From Anodontia alba (taxonomy: Eukaryota > Mollusca > Bivalvia > Lucinida > Lucinidae): DNA of 64,000 bases. Location: the NCBI GenBank assembly GCA_964016985.1, contig OZ024827.1, forward strand, positions 113,571,953 to 113,635,952, read 5' to 3'. The position numbers and the translations under genes were made by a program. The notes under the pieces were generated by a model. The model was not told where the DNA came from, did no database searches, and saw only the letters and a program-made list of their open reading frames with translations. Shown piece after piece: positions 46,168 to 57,430 of this stretch (the stretch's first letter is position 1; every line of letters starts with the position of its first letter).

Positions 46168-46538
46168 CTAAAATCATAAAAACAAACCTTGACCAGAAAA
46201 TGCCAGCAGTTTAATCACACCAACAGGTAGTAAAATGGATTTATTTAAATTGTAGGACAAGTACAGACAGTAGTCAATGTCCTTTATTTTACTTTAGGTT
46301 ATATCTATGCTAAACAGAAAGGTACTTGTATTTTTCTGGGGAGTCCAGTGGTGAAAACCCCACCAAAATATTTCAAATTATAAGAGTTAATAAGAGTTGT
46401 AGTTTGTTGCTCATTTGCATCTCATTAATATTCATGAGGCATGAATGACATCATTGTTTCTAAAAATATTTTTTTTTTTTTTTTTTAAAACAAGAGGCCA
46501 TGGGCCATGATTCTCTCGCCTGATAAAAACAGCTATTA
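46168..46538. other. Intron or intergenic, nothing recognised
   Basis: AT-rich with a T18 run near 46468. No feature was supported. Confidence 0.35.
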
Positions 46539-47804
46539 CAGGTCAGTCCCGTTAGTACTCGCGTCGTTAGTGCGCAAATACGGATATAACGCGGGGACGT
46601 CATGCCTCCCAAAATTTTTTCTAAAGGTCCCAGTTTCCCCATCCTCTAGGTCAAAATAACAAAATGTGTTTTTTTGTTTTTCACAGCTTCGATCTGCAGA
46701 AAAAGAAATTTACTGCTGTTGTACATGTCATAATAGCAAATAAAAAAAAATGATTTTGAAAGAATAAAGCTAATCAATGTATTGCCTCTGTTGTATTTTT
46801 GTTTACGTACGTGCGTAATGACCGTAATTGACCTTTTGATGTTTATTTTAAGAAGACGAACTTTTGCCAATTAAAACTTCATTTAACTTTTAAACGATAC
46901 AAACATATCTATCAAGAAATGGCTTATCCCGCATCTAAAGAATGGGAAAATGACCACAGTTATCCATAATTAATTTGTAAATACTTGAAAGACACCGTGT
47001 TTTCCAGTTTGATATGGCCGCCTTGCCGACCTAATTAGATATTCATCCAATCAGTGACGCAGATCACTGGACGTCGATTACTGCGCACGCGGTCAGGTAG
47101 TAGAGCGTGTAACTGTGAAATTTGTCCGGCATTCATTGTTGTCTTGAAAAAGTTCATTCTGCTATCAGATTAACACTGATTAAAATGGAAAACCAAAGAA
47201 GAAAACGAAAGGCCTTCACGGTTAAAGAAAAACTTGAGGCCATTGAACAAGGCACTTTGTTGGAAATCAAATGCTTTGGTTTTAGTCATTTTTTTTTTTC
47301 TTTGAGCTTTCGTTCTATTCTATACAAGCAGAAAGATTAAAAAACTTAACGATTTCTGCCGTTTTATTAATAAGATTTCTTTTACTGGACTAAAATAATT
47401 CGCTATGCTCGCGGGGACCGGTATTGATACCGGACTTTTTATGTGATTTACACCGCACTTCAACACCGTCTGTATTACAACACCGGCAAATATGGCGGAT
47501 TGAGCCACAAAATGGAAACGTAAATAAAGTATTTAGCGTATATATTGAAGAAAAAGTACATCAGAGGGTGTAAAAAAGACAAAACATACAACATTAGTAC
47601 TCATTCGTTTATTTATATAAATAACACATGAAATATCATTGTTTTCATTCATAAATCCCTCCAAACATGTATATTCGTGTGTCCCATACAAATGTCAACA
47701 TTTATAAAGTCTGATCAGTCGGCTCCGAACTTACTACGCGCCTCGCCTATATCGTGGTCTGGATTTGTGCATCCCGACCAGCGCGTAATAATGGGACTGA
47801 CCTG
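46539..47804 (+). mobile_element. Tigger/pogo-like element, internally deleted
   Basis: Ends CAGGTCAGTCCCRTTA (18 of 20 positions agree between ends), flanked by TA at 46537-46538 and 47805-47806. The 1,266 bp interior starts a transposase at 47185 but loses it after about 20 residues. The left part includes GTACTCGCGTCGTTAGTGCG, a CG-rich subterminal stretch often seen in pogo-type ends. Non-autonomous. Confidence 0.75.
47185..47262 (+). pseudogene. N-terminal stub of a Tigger-type transposase
   Basis: ATG at 47185 opens MENQRRKRKAFTVKEKLEAI, the first helix of the CENP-B-like helix-turn-helix that binds pogo/Tigger ends. The similarity ends after EQGT, and the rest of the frame (LLEIKCFGFSHFF) is unrelated. 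The catalytic DDE domain is absent. Confidence 0.6.
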
Positions 47805-47859
47805 TATATATCTTCAAATGCCTATGCAACTTCTTCCAGTATTGCCACAGCAACTCTAA

Positions 47860-48180
47860 ATATGCCATGCCGTTTCTTGATTTTCCATGGAAAGCCATGG
47901 ATTTCTATAGAATTCGCCATGGAATTTTCAAAAACAGGCAGATTTTCCACGGTATTCCACGGAATAAGCAGACAGCAATTATTCTATCTTTTTCTTAGCC
48001 ATGGATATCCGTGGAATCCAATAATTTTCTATGGAAACAAGGAAATCAGTTACAGCTTTCCATGGATTTATGAAGTAGGTGCCGTGGAAAGTTGAACTTA
48101 GCCAATTCTGATGATGGAAAACGATGGAAAAATAAGATAGCCAATTTCAGGGATGGAAAGTGGCGGCACTTTGGACTTAG
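47860..48180. repeat. Repeats of CCATGGAA and CCGTGGAA
   Basis: TTTCCATGGA-type palindromic hexamers recur about ten times. Function unknown; possibly a decayed short tandem family. The 113-codon frame overlapping it looks accidental. Confidence 0.45.
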
Positions 48181-48455
48181 TCTATTTTCTAGAAGTTCAA
48201 ACTTAGAATTTTTCTTTTACTGTATATTTTATACATTTTAGGAAAGAGGAGACTGCTTTTTTAATATTCAAACTTACTTGTGACAGTGGACTTTAATAAT
48301 TCATCTTCTTTTTAAAAAAAAAATTCTACTACAAGAAACGTTATCTAACTTTAATCATTTTACATGTACATTATGTCATTATTTACAGTGTTCCCACATT
48401 CAAGTTCTTTTTAAACCTTTCTCTCTGGGCTTATTCAGGTGATTCAAACTGGTGA
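48181..48455. other. Nothing recognised
   Basis: AT-rich sequence without support for any feature. Confidence 0.3.
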
Positions 48456-48576
48456 TATTTTTTTTCTTATTTTTCCCAGAAAACAGGATTTGACATTTCA
48501 TGCTTACTGTCTCCATTGTAGACAATTTGCACTAAATGTCAAACCTTGTTTTCTGGGAAATATAAGAAAAAAACTT
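48456..48576. repeat. Hairpin with arms of about 45 bases
   Basis: TTTTTCTTATTTTTCCCAGA with AAACAGGATTTGACATTT on the left pairs with AAATGTCAAACCTTGTTTTC and TGGGAAATATAAGAAAAA on the right. The loop is near 48500-48535. Foldback MITE or the source of a double-stranded RNA if transcribed. Confidence 0.6.
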
Positions 48577-49101
48577 CAATATGTAGTTTGATGAAAATTT
48601 TACCCAGAGTGCTAAGCGTTAAAGACTTAAAAAAAAAAAAATAGAAAAAAACATTGCACATTGCAGTTTCCAGTCTGAATGTTGTGTTTGTTTATATATG
48701 TCACTCATAATCTCTTTCTTTCTGTATCATTTGGCAGTCTTGATATGATGTGGTTTCTGTTGACCTCAAAACAAATTAGAACTTCCTGAAGGGTTATGGC
48801 TCTTTTAGCAGTCAGGGTATCACTGAAATGAAGAAATAACATCAACTTAGAGTATGATTTTTACTACTTGCTAGATCTAACCAGTATTTTATTATTTTTT
48901 TTTACAAGGTCTTCTGCCAGCTGGCTGTCAGTAGATTTTTAAGTCTGCTGCTAGTCAGCTACTGGAATACCAATAAGAAAATAACACATTAAATGGGCAT
49001 ACTTTTGTGGCTTATAATATGCATAATACGAGGGTCCTGCAAAAAGTTTTGTCACTGGGTTTGGATTATTTAAGGGCTACGTTTTATCAAACATATTTTG
49101 A

Positions 49102-50184
49102 TTACAAATCTTCAAAGTATTCCCCCTTTACTGAAACACATTTTTGTAACCTTTTTACCCAGTCGCGAAAAGCAGATAAATAGTCTTTTGGTATCTGTTG
49201 GAGACTCTGATAAATAGCGCTGCCAAGAGAACTTCTAGACATATACTTATTTCCAGAAAGCATTTTCTTAAGCCTTGGAAATAAAAAGAAGCCACAGGGA
49301 CTCAGGTCAGGTGAATAAGGTGGATGGTTTAAAACTTTCTTTTCATAAACCAAAAAAGACTTAACAACCTCACACTTATGAGAGGAAGCATTGTCATGCA
49401 AAAAGTGGACTCCTGACCATCCTTTGCTTGATCGGTTCTTATTGCAAAATTCTTTCACTCTTCAGTACAGAATTCTTGTAGAATCGGCCAGTGACTGTAT
49501 GACCAGATGGACAAGGCACTTGAACGACTGGCCCACTTAAATTAAAGAAAATTGTGTACAACATCTTTTTCAAACTTATGGTTCTCTTGGCAACACATGA
49601 GCGATTTTGATCTTATCGCTTCCATTGCTTATTATCAGCCCTTCTTTGTGGCTCAAACATGTGCACCCAGGTTTCATCACCTGTTAGAAAGTTAGAAATA
49701 ACCTGACTATTACAGCCTTTGTATGTTTTCAAAAATTCCCGAGCACATTTAAAGCGTTGTGTCTTTTGTTCCTCAGTGAGCAAATGAGGTACCAACCTAG
49801 CGCAAATCTTTCTCAGGTCCAAACGCTTTTTCAGAATTATTTGCGCACTGCCTTCTGATATGCCAGTACAACTAGCTATATATCAGATAATCGCACATCC
49901 TGTTCGACCACAATCTGTACAGCAGCGATGTTAGCCTTGGTAACAGAGGTTTTAGTCCTTCCAGGACTGGTATTACCTACAGAAAATTTCCCAGCTTTAA
50001 AAGCTTTAACCCACCTAAAACTGCGCATTGAAATGGACTGAGGTCCATATATACCACACAATTCATTAGATATCTGCTTTGAATCTATATTAAGCCTAAT
50101 GCGGCATTTAATATAGCTACGAATTTCAGTCTTCTGGTCCATGTTCAATGTAATAAGTAAATTGGTCAGTGTATATGACTGCAT
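49102..50184 (-). pseudogene. mariner transposase pseudogene
   Basis: Minus-strand order: N-terminal helix-turn-helix region (about 50145-49876, containing QSISMRSFRWVKAFKAGKF, the GRTKTSVT linker and VVEQDVRLSDI). The first catalytic Asp follows in LTGDETWVHMFEPQ (near 49680), then the second in FLHDNASSHK (near 49395), then NHPPYSPDLSPCGFFLFP. In the last motif Gly stands where mariners have the third catalytic Asp, so the D,D34D triad is broken. Frameshifts or stops occur near 49875, 49615 and 49460. The start region is duplicated in tandem (see 50101-50292). Confidence 0.85.
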
Positions 50185-50292
50185 CTATTTCAATTTGCGG
50201 CATTTAATACAGCTACGAATTTCAGTCTTCTGGTCCATGTTCAATGTAACAAGTAAATTGGTCAGTGTATATGACTACATCTATTTCAATTT
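50101..50292. repeat. 96 bp tandem duplication over the transposase start
   Basis: GCGGCATTTAATAYAGCTAC begins at 50101 and again at 50197. Each copy ends TCTATTTCAATTTG. The two units differ at a few positions, so the duplication predates some decay. Confidence 0.85.
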
Positions 50293-50519
50293 GAAATAAC
50301 TTGGTCAGTTGGAAAAAATTTGCAAGAAATAAATGGGTATTGTTAGCTATTCAACACACCATTCAAGTGCAGTGAAGCACTTTAAAATATACCTGGGATA
50401 AAACAAAGGAAGCCTATTAGTGACAGAACTTTGTGACGAAACTTTTTGCACGACCCTCATAATACATATAATAGAGAATAATATGTATATTAATAAGCAT
50501 TCATATAAACTGTAAATCA

Positions 50520-50910
50520 TGAAAAATGTGGCTCATTAAGAGCATTGACTCATTGAATCATTTGAATTCTCAACGCTGTGAGGTTCGATCCTGTCATGAG
50601 GCATGCCAAGTTGTTCTGCCTGCTAGTGGTCAGGTGGTTTACCCAGGTAATCTTGTTACCAGTACCCACCTATATGTATCAGATTGGCTCTGCTACAAAT
50701 AATTAAGTGAAATAATCTTGAAGGTTAGCACCGCCCCCCTCCCATCCTAATACACACACACAAACACACCCAACCCCCATTCCTGTGCGGTTCAATCCTG
50801 GCATATGAGTCAAGTCAAGTTTTTCTGTCTGTAAGTGGTCAAGTGGTTTTACCACTTACTCCTGTTACCCACGTACCAGACTACTGGGCTAAAAAATAAA
50901 TGAAACTAGA
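50520..50910 (+). repeat. Two tRNA-like repeat units
   Basis: GGTTCGATCCTGTCATGAGG (50582) and GGTTCAATCCTGGCATATGA (50789) are B-box-like and are followed by similar sequence (TCTG(C/T)CTG-TAGTGGTCA(G/A)GTGGTTT). An A-box partner is not clear. Probably two degenerate SINE heads about 207 bp apart. Confidence 0.4.
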
Positions 50911-51179
50911 GCTGGTGTTTGTAAAACACTATGCCCCCAACTGCCTGACTCTAACACTGTTTGACTCTAACACTGCTTAGCCATGACGGTAACAACAGTA
51001 CAAATATATGATTTCAATGTTATTTTATCAAAGGGAACTAACTCTAAAATAGGAGATGATTGGGATAAGAAAAAAATACGGATCACCTATTTTTTCATGA
51101 GGAATCAAAACATGGAATTTCAAAACATTAGCATACATGGTTCTAAACTTATGCTATACACAATAAAGCAACGACATTA

Positions 51180-53440
51180 AATGGCCCGAAATTGCGAAGG
51201 GCCATAACTCCAACATTTCATTTAATTGGTTCAAAATTTATTCAGGTGATCTCCTCAATCCCAATCAGTATACCAAATATCATGGCTCTAGCTTAAATAC
51301 TTTTTGAGATATCTTGCTGAAAAAGTCAAAATGCCTAGAACTACAAAGGGCCATAACTACATCAATTTTTCATGGAATTCCCTAAAAAACAAACCAGGTA
51401 ATCTCCACATCATCCCCAATCAGCATATAATATTTCAAGACCCTAGCTTAAGTGCTTTTCGAGAAATCTTGCTGACAAGGTCAAAATGAGCAGAACTGCA
51501 AAGGGCCGTAACTTTATCAATATTTTCATGGAATTCTCTCAAAATATAATCGGGTAATGTACACATCGTTCCCACTCACTGTATCGAATTTCAAGAACCC
51601 AGCTTAAATACTTTTCAAGATATCTTGCTCACAAGATTTAATTCTGATTTTTTTCAAAGGGGCATAACTTTAAATAAACATGCTAGACAAGAAACAAAAT
51701 ACGGGTCAGCTATTTTTACATTGGGAACCCAAATACAAAATTTCAAAACCCTTGCGTGCAGGGTTCTTAAGATACGGCATGCACAAAAAAAGCTTGATGA
51801 ATGGACAAACAGTCGGATGGACAAATGAAGGCAAAATAATATGCCCCATCAATTTCATTCGAAACTGGGGGCATAATCAGGTCATCTACTCATCGCTACC
51901 AATCTATTCATCAAGTTTCAAGGCTCCAGCTTCAATAGTTTTTGAGATATTTTGTTCACAAGGGAAACATGCCCAAATTTATAAAGGGCCATTACTTATG
52001 AAATATTTTTCAGAATTTACAAAAAAATTAATCAGGTCATCTACTCATCATTACAAATCAATTCACCAAGTTTCAAGTCTCTAGCTCTAATAGTTTTTGA
52101 GATATTTTGCTGACAATAAAAATGCCCAAAATAACAAAGGGATATAACTCAAGAAGAATATTTCAAAATTTCTTCAAAAGTTAATCAGGTTGTCTACTCA
52201 TCACTACCAGTCTATTCATCAAGTGTCAAGGCTCTAGTTCCAACAGTTTTTGAGATATTTTGCTGACAAGGTAAAATTGCCCAAAATTACAAAGGGCCAT
52301 AACTCATGAAGTATTTTTCAGAATTTCTTCAAAAATTAATCAGGTCATCTACTCATCACTACAAATCCATTTACTAAGTTTCAAGGCTCTAGCTCTAACA
52401 GTTTTTGAGATATTTTGCTGACAAGATAAAAATGCCTAAAATTACAATGGGGCATAACTCAAGAAGTATATTTCAAAATTTCTTCAAAAGTTTATCAGAT
52501 TGTCTACTCATCACTACCAGTCTATTCATCAAATTTCAAGGCTCTAGCTTCAATAGTTTTTGAGATATTTTGCTGACAAGTTAAAAATGCCCTAAATTAC
52601 AAAGGGCCATAACTCATGAAGTGTTTTTCAGAATTTCTTCAAAAGTTAATCAGGTCATCTACACATCACTACAAATCCATTTACTAAGTTTCAAGGCTCA
52701 AGCTCTAACAGTTTTTGAGATATTTTGCTGACAAGGTAAAAATGCCCAAAATTACAAAGAGCCATAACTCAAAAGGCATTTTTCAAAATTTCTTCAAAAG
52801 TTAATCAGGTTGTCTACTCATCACTACCAGTCTATTCATTAAGTTTCAAGGCTCTAGCTCCAACGGTTTTTGAGATATTTTGCTGACAAGATAAAAATGC
52901 CCAAAATTACAAAGGGCCATAACTCATGAAGTATTTTTCAGAATTTCTTCAAAAGTTAATCAGGTCATCTACTCATCACTACAAATCCATTTACTAAGTT
53001 TCAAGGCTCTAGCTCTAACAGTTTGAGATATTTTGCTGACAAGGTAAAATTGCCCAAAATTACAAAGGGCCATAACTCAAGTATTTTTCAAAATTTCTTC
53101 AAAAGTTAATCAGGTTGTCTACTCATCACTACCAGTCTATTCATCAAGTTTCAAGGCTCTAGCTTTAATAGTTTTTGAGATATTTTGCTGACAAGATTGC
53201 ATCCATATTTTTTCAAAGGGCCATAACTCAGAAAAGGGGCATAATCCTGTCAAGAAAAAAAATATGTGTCAGCTATTTTTTCATGAGGAATCCATATATG
53301 AAATTTCAAAACAGTAGCGTTCACGGTTTTAAAGTTATGCTATGCATCAAAAAGCGTGACGAACGGACGGACGGAAGGACGGATGGACGGACGAACAACC
53401 CAGAAGCAATATGCCCCTCCACCTTTTTTTTGAAGTTGGG
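51180..53440 (+). repeat. ~155 bp tandem array with a two-monomer higher-order repeat
   Basis: About 14 units with GGGCCATAACTC, CAGGT(C/T)(A/G)TCTACTCATCAC, TTTCAAGGCTCTAGCT and TTTTTGAGATATTTTGCTGA. From about 52034 to 53180 two monomer types alternate regularly. It ends with a run of GGACGGACGG-type repeats near 53365-53395. The frames at 51625-52084 and 53175-53447 only reflect the array. Confidence 0.85.
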
Positions 53441-54109
53441 GGCATAATAATCTTGATGGACAGTAATCTCGGTCCCCTCCACCCCCACCAAAAAAAAAAA
53501 AGAGAAAAAAAATACATTAATATCAAACTTTTTTCTAAAGAAAAATCGTATGAACCTATCGTAAAACAGAATTGTGTGTAATACAGCTAGATGCAATAGC
53601 AACTGGACTTCTATGATTATTTACTCTTACTGTCTAATTGTAAGTTTTAAACACTACCATGACTGAAGTTTTCTGTATACATGTACAAATCTGACTTTGT
53701 TAGTTAATTTTTATACCCTGCCACATGATAGTGGCGGGGTATTATGGTGTCACATTGGACGTCCTTGGGTCTGTCTGTTGTACGTCCGTTTTTCATTTCT
53801 GGATGATAAGATAACTTGAGTAAACATCAATAGATTTTCACGAAACTTGGTATGTGCACTGATATTATGGAGATCTGGTTTGGGATTGCTAATGGGCAAA
53901 TTTTGTCAAATTTTTATGGAGGTATCTGACTCCGACACAACAATGGCAGGGTATTATAGTTTAAAGTTTTTTATTTGAAAGTGTAGATATCAGAAAATGT
54001 ATTTTTTTTGTCTCAGCCTACTTTTCTGTGCTAATGCTTTCACATTATACAAAGAAGTGAGAGTGCTTCTGTCATCAATCATGTGTCCAAGTTATTCAAA
54101 CTGTCTGAC
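53441..54109. repeat. Dispersed repeat with CCCTGCCACATGATAGTGGC, otherwise unassigned
   Basis: 53713-53965 begins with a short hairpin (GCCACATGATAGTGGC) and carries GATTTTCACGAAACTTGGTA, wording common to these degenerate arrays. The related phrase TGGCGGGGCATAAAA closes the array at 57425. Confidence 0.4.
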
Positions 54110-54199
54110 TGTGTTGGGGTTTAACGACACGTCAACCCTTGTTGGTCATTTTGTGTCGTCTCCCAGAGAAAGGGAGAAAGGAGATAGTAGAGGAGATGT
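54110..54199 (-). mobile_element. 3' fragment of SINE-like family 2
   Basis: GTGTTGGGGTTTAACGACAC and GTCGTCTCCCAGAGAAAGGG match 18712-18780 closely. Only the tail-proximal ~90 bases are present, which is the usual result of 5' truncation. Confidence 0.7.
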
Positions 54200-54406
54200 A
54201 AGTTTTTCATATTAACTAGAGCAAGTGACCCGAAGGTCTTATATATCCCAGGTAAGTGCCTTGCTTGTCCATGACCTTGACTTCTAATCAACAGTAACAT
54301 TTAATCTGTACCAGGACTTTAGAAAAATTATTCACAAATAATGCATAGTGTTCAGGGCAGACTGCGAAGTATTAATTTATGACGGTGAAGCCGGAGTGAA
54401 TGAATA

Positions 54407-54582
54407 CAGTCAAACCTGTCTTAAGCAGCCACCCATGGGAAGCTTAAAATGTGGCTGCTGAAGACAGGTGGCTGCTTAATACAGTTCAAATATATGTCTA
54501 TGAATTTTGGGGCAACTTTATTCTGGCTGCTTAATACAGGTTGGCTGCTTAATAGAGGTGACCACTAACACAGGTTTGACTG
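54407..54582. mobile_element. MITE with CAGTCAAACCTGT ends and TA duplication
   Basis: 176 bp. Starts CAGTCAAACCTGTCTTAAGC, ends with the complement of CAGTCAAACCTGTGTTAG, flanked by TA on both sides. Internal GGCTGCTTAATACAG repeats occur. The terminus and target site fit a pogo/Tc1-group MITE. Confidence 0.7.
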
Positions 54583-54969
54583 TATATGCCTGTACCTGAC
54601 AACACCATGCGTTAGTCGAGATAATTCACAGTACAGAGAAAAAATATTTCAATTCAAAAATGATACAGAAACTGAACATTGTTGCTAGTGTTGCCACTGA
54701 TGATCGATTATAATTGATCATGATGATCAACTATAATCAATCATCAGTCACTTCTGCCTCTTGTGACTATTGATCGGAAAGTTAGTTTATAGTGGACTAA
54801 TCGGAAAGTTCTATTTTAAGAAACACATTTTTCTCAAATTTTATTTGTACAGGAAAGTTATAAAGAAATGAAATTCAAAGCGGTCTATTTGCATCATTCT
54901 AGATTTGTGGTCAATAAATGTGAAAAAAAAAAAAAGATAAAATAGCCTTAAAAAAGGTAACCAAAAAGT
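54583..54969. other. AT-rich with a GATCAT-type palindrome cluster
   Basis: 54700-54745 contains overlapping ATTGATCATGATGATCAACT palindromes. Nothing coding. Confidence 0.4.
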
Positions 54970-55070
54970 ACTGATATTTTTTCTTATTTCTCCATGAAAA
55001 CATGTTGTGGTGAGGCACTTGTAATGAGTACCCACAACATACATTTTCATGGCAAAATAAGATAAATATT
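54970..55070. repeat. Foldback MITE, second copy
   Basis: TTCTTATTTCTCCATGAAAA with CATGTTGTGG pairs with GAGTACCCACAACATACATT and TTCATGGCAAAATAAGA. Same family as 45325-45475. Confidence 0.6.
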
Positions 55071-55278
55071 ATCTGGATACCCCTCTTATTGATCTGGATC
55101 AATGAATAAGTACCTGGAAGGAGGCTAAATTAGGAGTGGATATATTTTCTACATGTCAATTATTAATCAATGATCTGTCAGTTTTACAAAACTGATGATT
55201 ATGATATTCTGGCCGATTCCCAACACTAATTGTTGCAATGTTTTCCATGGCTCTTTTGCAACAGACATTGCGAGAAGT

Positions 55279-55547
55279 TTGTTTGTTCGAGGTTTTACGG
55301 CCCAGGCAACCAAGTGGGGTCATGTTGAGTGCGGTCAGTTTACCTAACCACACCTTTACTGGGCAGGCTTAGTCCTCTAAGTGGTTAACCAGTATAGTGA
55401 ACATTCTTTTGCAAGAAACTGACAACTACCTTTCTTGAATCAGCGGAAGGGAGAGATTGACCGTAGAAAATATTTCATGATCAATCTCCAGGAAAGAATG
55501 TTGCTGACCTCGCAAAAGAATGTTGTGAAGTTGAACCCGAGGCCAGC
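55279..55547 (-). mobile_element. tRNA-derived SINE (family 1), minus strand
   Basis: 269 bp between perfect 14 bp target duplications ACATTGCGAGAAGT (55265-55278 and 55548-55561). On the minus strand the 3' tail (AAACCTCGAACAAACAAAC) comes last and the body with GGAGATTGATCATGAAATAT is intact. The 5' end is truncated and altered within the tRNA-like head, so the A box is missing. Confidence 0.8.
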
Positions 55548-55724
55548 ACATTGCGAGAAGTAAATGTTTACATGTGACGTCACCAAACGCACCTTTTGTA
55601 TACGCGCCTTTTGAATTATAGTAGTTCGATCATGGCGTTGTTTCAATTAGGCTCAATGGGAAAAGTTTGGGTGTCATGTCAGAATTATATACAACATATA
55701 AGCATATACAAATCACCCTGATAC

Positions 55725-55812
55725 ATGTACCTAATCACACTTTTACTAGGCAGGCTTAGTCCTCAAAGCTGTTAACCAATACTGTGCACATTCTTTCGCA
55801 AGTTAACAATAT
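55725..55812 (-). mobile_element. Short fragment of tRNA-derived SINE (family 1)
   Basis: GGCAGGCTTAGTCCTCAAAG and TGTGCACATTCTTTCGCAAG match the middle of the SINE in reverse. Both ends are missing. Confidence 0.5.
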
Positions 55813-55859
55813 ATCCTTCAGCAAACTTTCAATAAAATCAATGCATCGCTGCAAAAGTT

Positions 55860-56130
55860 ATTGAATGGAAACCAATATCAACATATCAACAAAACTAAGT
55901 TGAAAAAGGGCCATAACTCAGCCAAAATTTTGCAGCTGATTACTAATATCAAACTTGACTTGTACATGTATTTGACAATGGTATATCCTTCTGTAAACTT
56001 TCAAATAAAATCGGAAACCAATATCAATACACTAACAAAAACTAAGTCGAAAAAGGGCCATATCTCAGGCAAAATTTGGCGGATAATTATCAATATCGAA
56101 TTTGACCTGTATTTTACAGTGATATAAACT
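55860..56130 (+). repeat. Two copies of a ~155 bp repeat
   Basis: GAAACCAATATCAA(C/T)A recurs at about 55867 and 56012, and AAAAAGGGCCATA(A/T)CTCAG at 55902 and 56050. Confidence 0.6.
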
Positions 56131-56355
56131 GGAAATGTTAAATAATAAGCCACTGTTTTCCTTAATACTGCAGGTAGAAGCAAATAAGCCCAAAGAAGCC
56201 AGCCTTTTTCACAATATTAAGAGACAACCCAGTCAAAATGTATGGCTTTTATTGCAAAGTAAACAGTGTGTCGTTACTGAGTAGCCAGTGAAATAACCAT
56301 CCCATGGCACTTGTGAAAAACACTGATGATCCAAATAACTTAAAACTTCACTTAC

Positions 56356-56483
56356 ATTCAATATGATGAACAGATGAAACATCACTTAGTAGCATCATGC
56401 TAAGAACTCTGGTACATCCATCATCTGGACAAATCCATTCGGTCTTACTCCTCCGACATCTGCCCAACAGCTCTTCTGTCAGT
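56356..56483 (-). CDS. Putative internal exon of an unidentified minus-strand gene
   Basis: 128 bases between a poly-pyrimidine acceptor (TTTTTTTAAG) and a consensus donor (GAAT|GTAAGT), open in one frame: LTEELLGRCRRSKTEWICPD, then GCTRVLSMMLL and ending HHIE. It needs 2 bases from the previous exon and leaves 1. I do not recognise the domain. It may belong to the same gene as 45598-46167, whose phase-0 start means at least one more exon would have to lie between. Confidence 0.35.
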
Positions 56484-56689
56484 CTTAAAAAAAAATAAAA
56501 GCACTGCAAGCATTGCACCATGCCCCGCCACTGCACTTACATGAAGCAAGTGCCATAACTCCTGTCAAAAATAAAATCAAAGGAAAGGTGCATTCGTCTT
56601 TCCCTAAATATTATCAACATTGATGCATGTACATGTGTTAACTGTGATTGAAATGTTCAATGTGATTGTTTCTTTTTTTGTACATAATA

Positions 56690-57430
56690 GAAATGGTTAT
56701 TTTTAATATCTACTATGTTCAAAATGCTGCAACTCCAAGAGGTTAACCAGAGTTAAGGTTTGTATGTTCTGCACATTCTCTCATGATGCTTACGTCTTTT
56801 GTGAGAAATTTATTAATAACATCTTGAATGGTTTTCAGCTTACAGAGCAGACACCAGTACATGGCAGAAATGACTTTGTTCAATGTTCAAAATGCAATAA
56901 GTCTAAAAGTAGGCAAACCAGAGTTATAGTTCATGTGTTCTGCAAGTTGTCTCCAAGTGCTTCACATTTGTGTGAAGTTTCATGAAAATATAGTGGACTA
57001 GTGTACATAGTACAAATGTCTATTTTCAATATCTACTATGTTCAAAGGGCAGCTACTCCACAAGTAGGTTACCCAGAGTTACGTTTTTCATGTTCTGCAT
57101 GTTGTCTCATAGTGCTTTACATTTGTGAGAAATTTCATAATAATATCTTGAACGGTTTCAACTTACAGATCAGACATAAGTACAGGGTAGAAATGGCTAA
57201 GTTCAATGCTCAAAGACGGATAACTCTAAAAGTAGGCAAACCATTGTTACGGTTCATGTGTTCTGCACGTTGTCTCATAACAGTTTACATTTGTGTGAAG
57301 TTTTGTGAAAATTATCTCGGTTAGTATCAGATATGGAGTGGACATGAATGATGGAAGTGCTGATGGATAGACAGACAGACACTCAAAATTTCATAGGGTA
57401 TAACATAATTTCCTTGCCAGTTTTAGTGGC
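56690..57430 (+). repeat. ~167 bp tandem array, four copies
   Basis: TGTTCAA(A/T)(A/G)-type landmarks recur at about 56716, 56882, 57049 and 57216, with GTTCTGCA(C/T)(G/A)TTGTCTC. Closes with ACAGACAGACACTC and GTGGCGGGGCATAAAA. Confidence 0.65.

Larger units (their letters stand above)
49029..50459 (-). mobile_element. mariner-type transposon, full length but inactive
   Basis: 1,431 bp between TA duplications (49027-49028 and 50460-50461). The 27 bp terminal repeats share GAGGGTCSTGCAAAAAGTTT and GTCAC, with three mismatches. Size, TA target and the coding remnant all fit mariner. Confidence 0.9.

Noticed and set aside
47754..48095. 113-codon plus-strand ORF
   Set aside because: It crosses the right end of the Tigger-like element and the CCATGGAA repeats, with no family resemblance.
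51625..52084. 67- and 134-codon plus-strand ORFs
   Set aside because: They lie within the ~155 bp tandem array and are not maintained between monomers.
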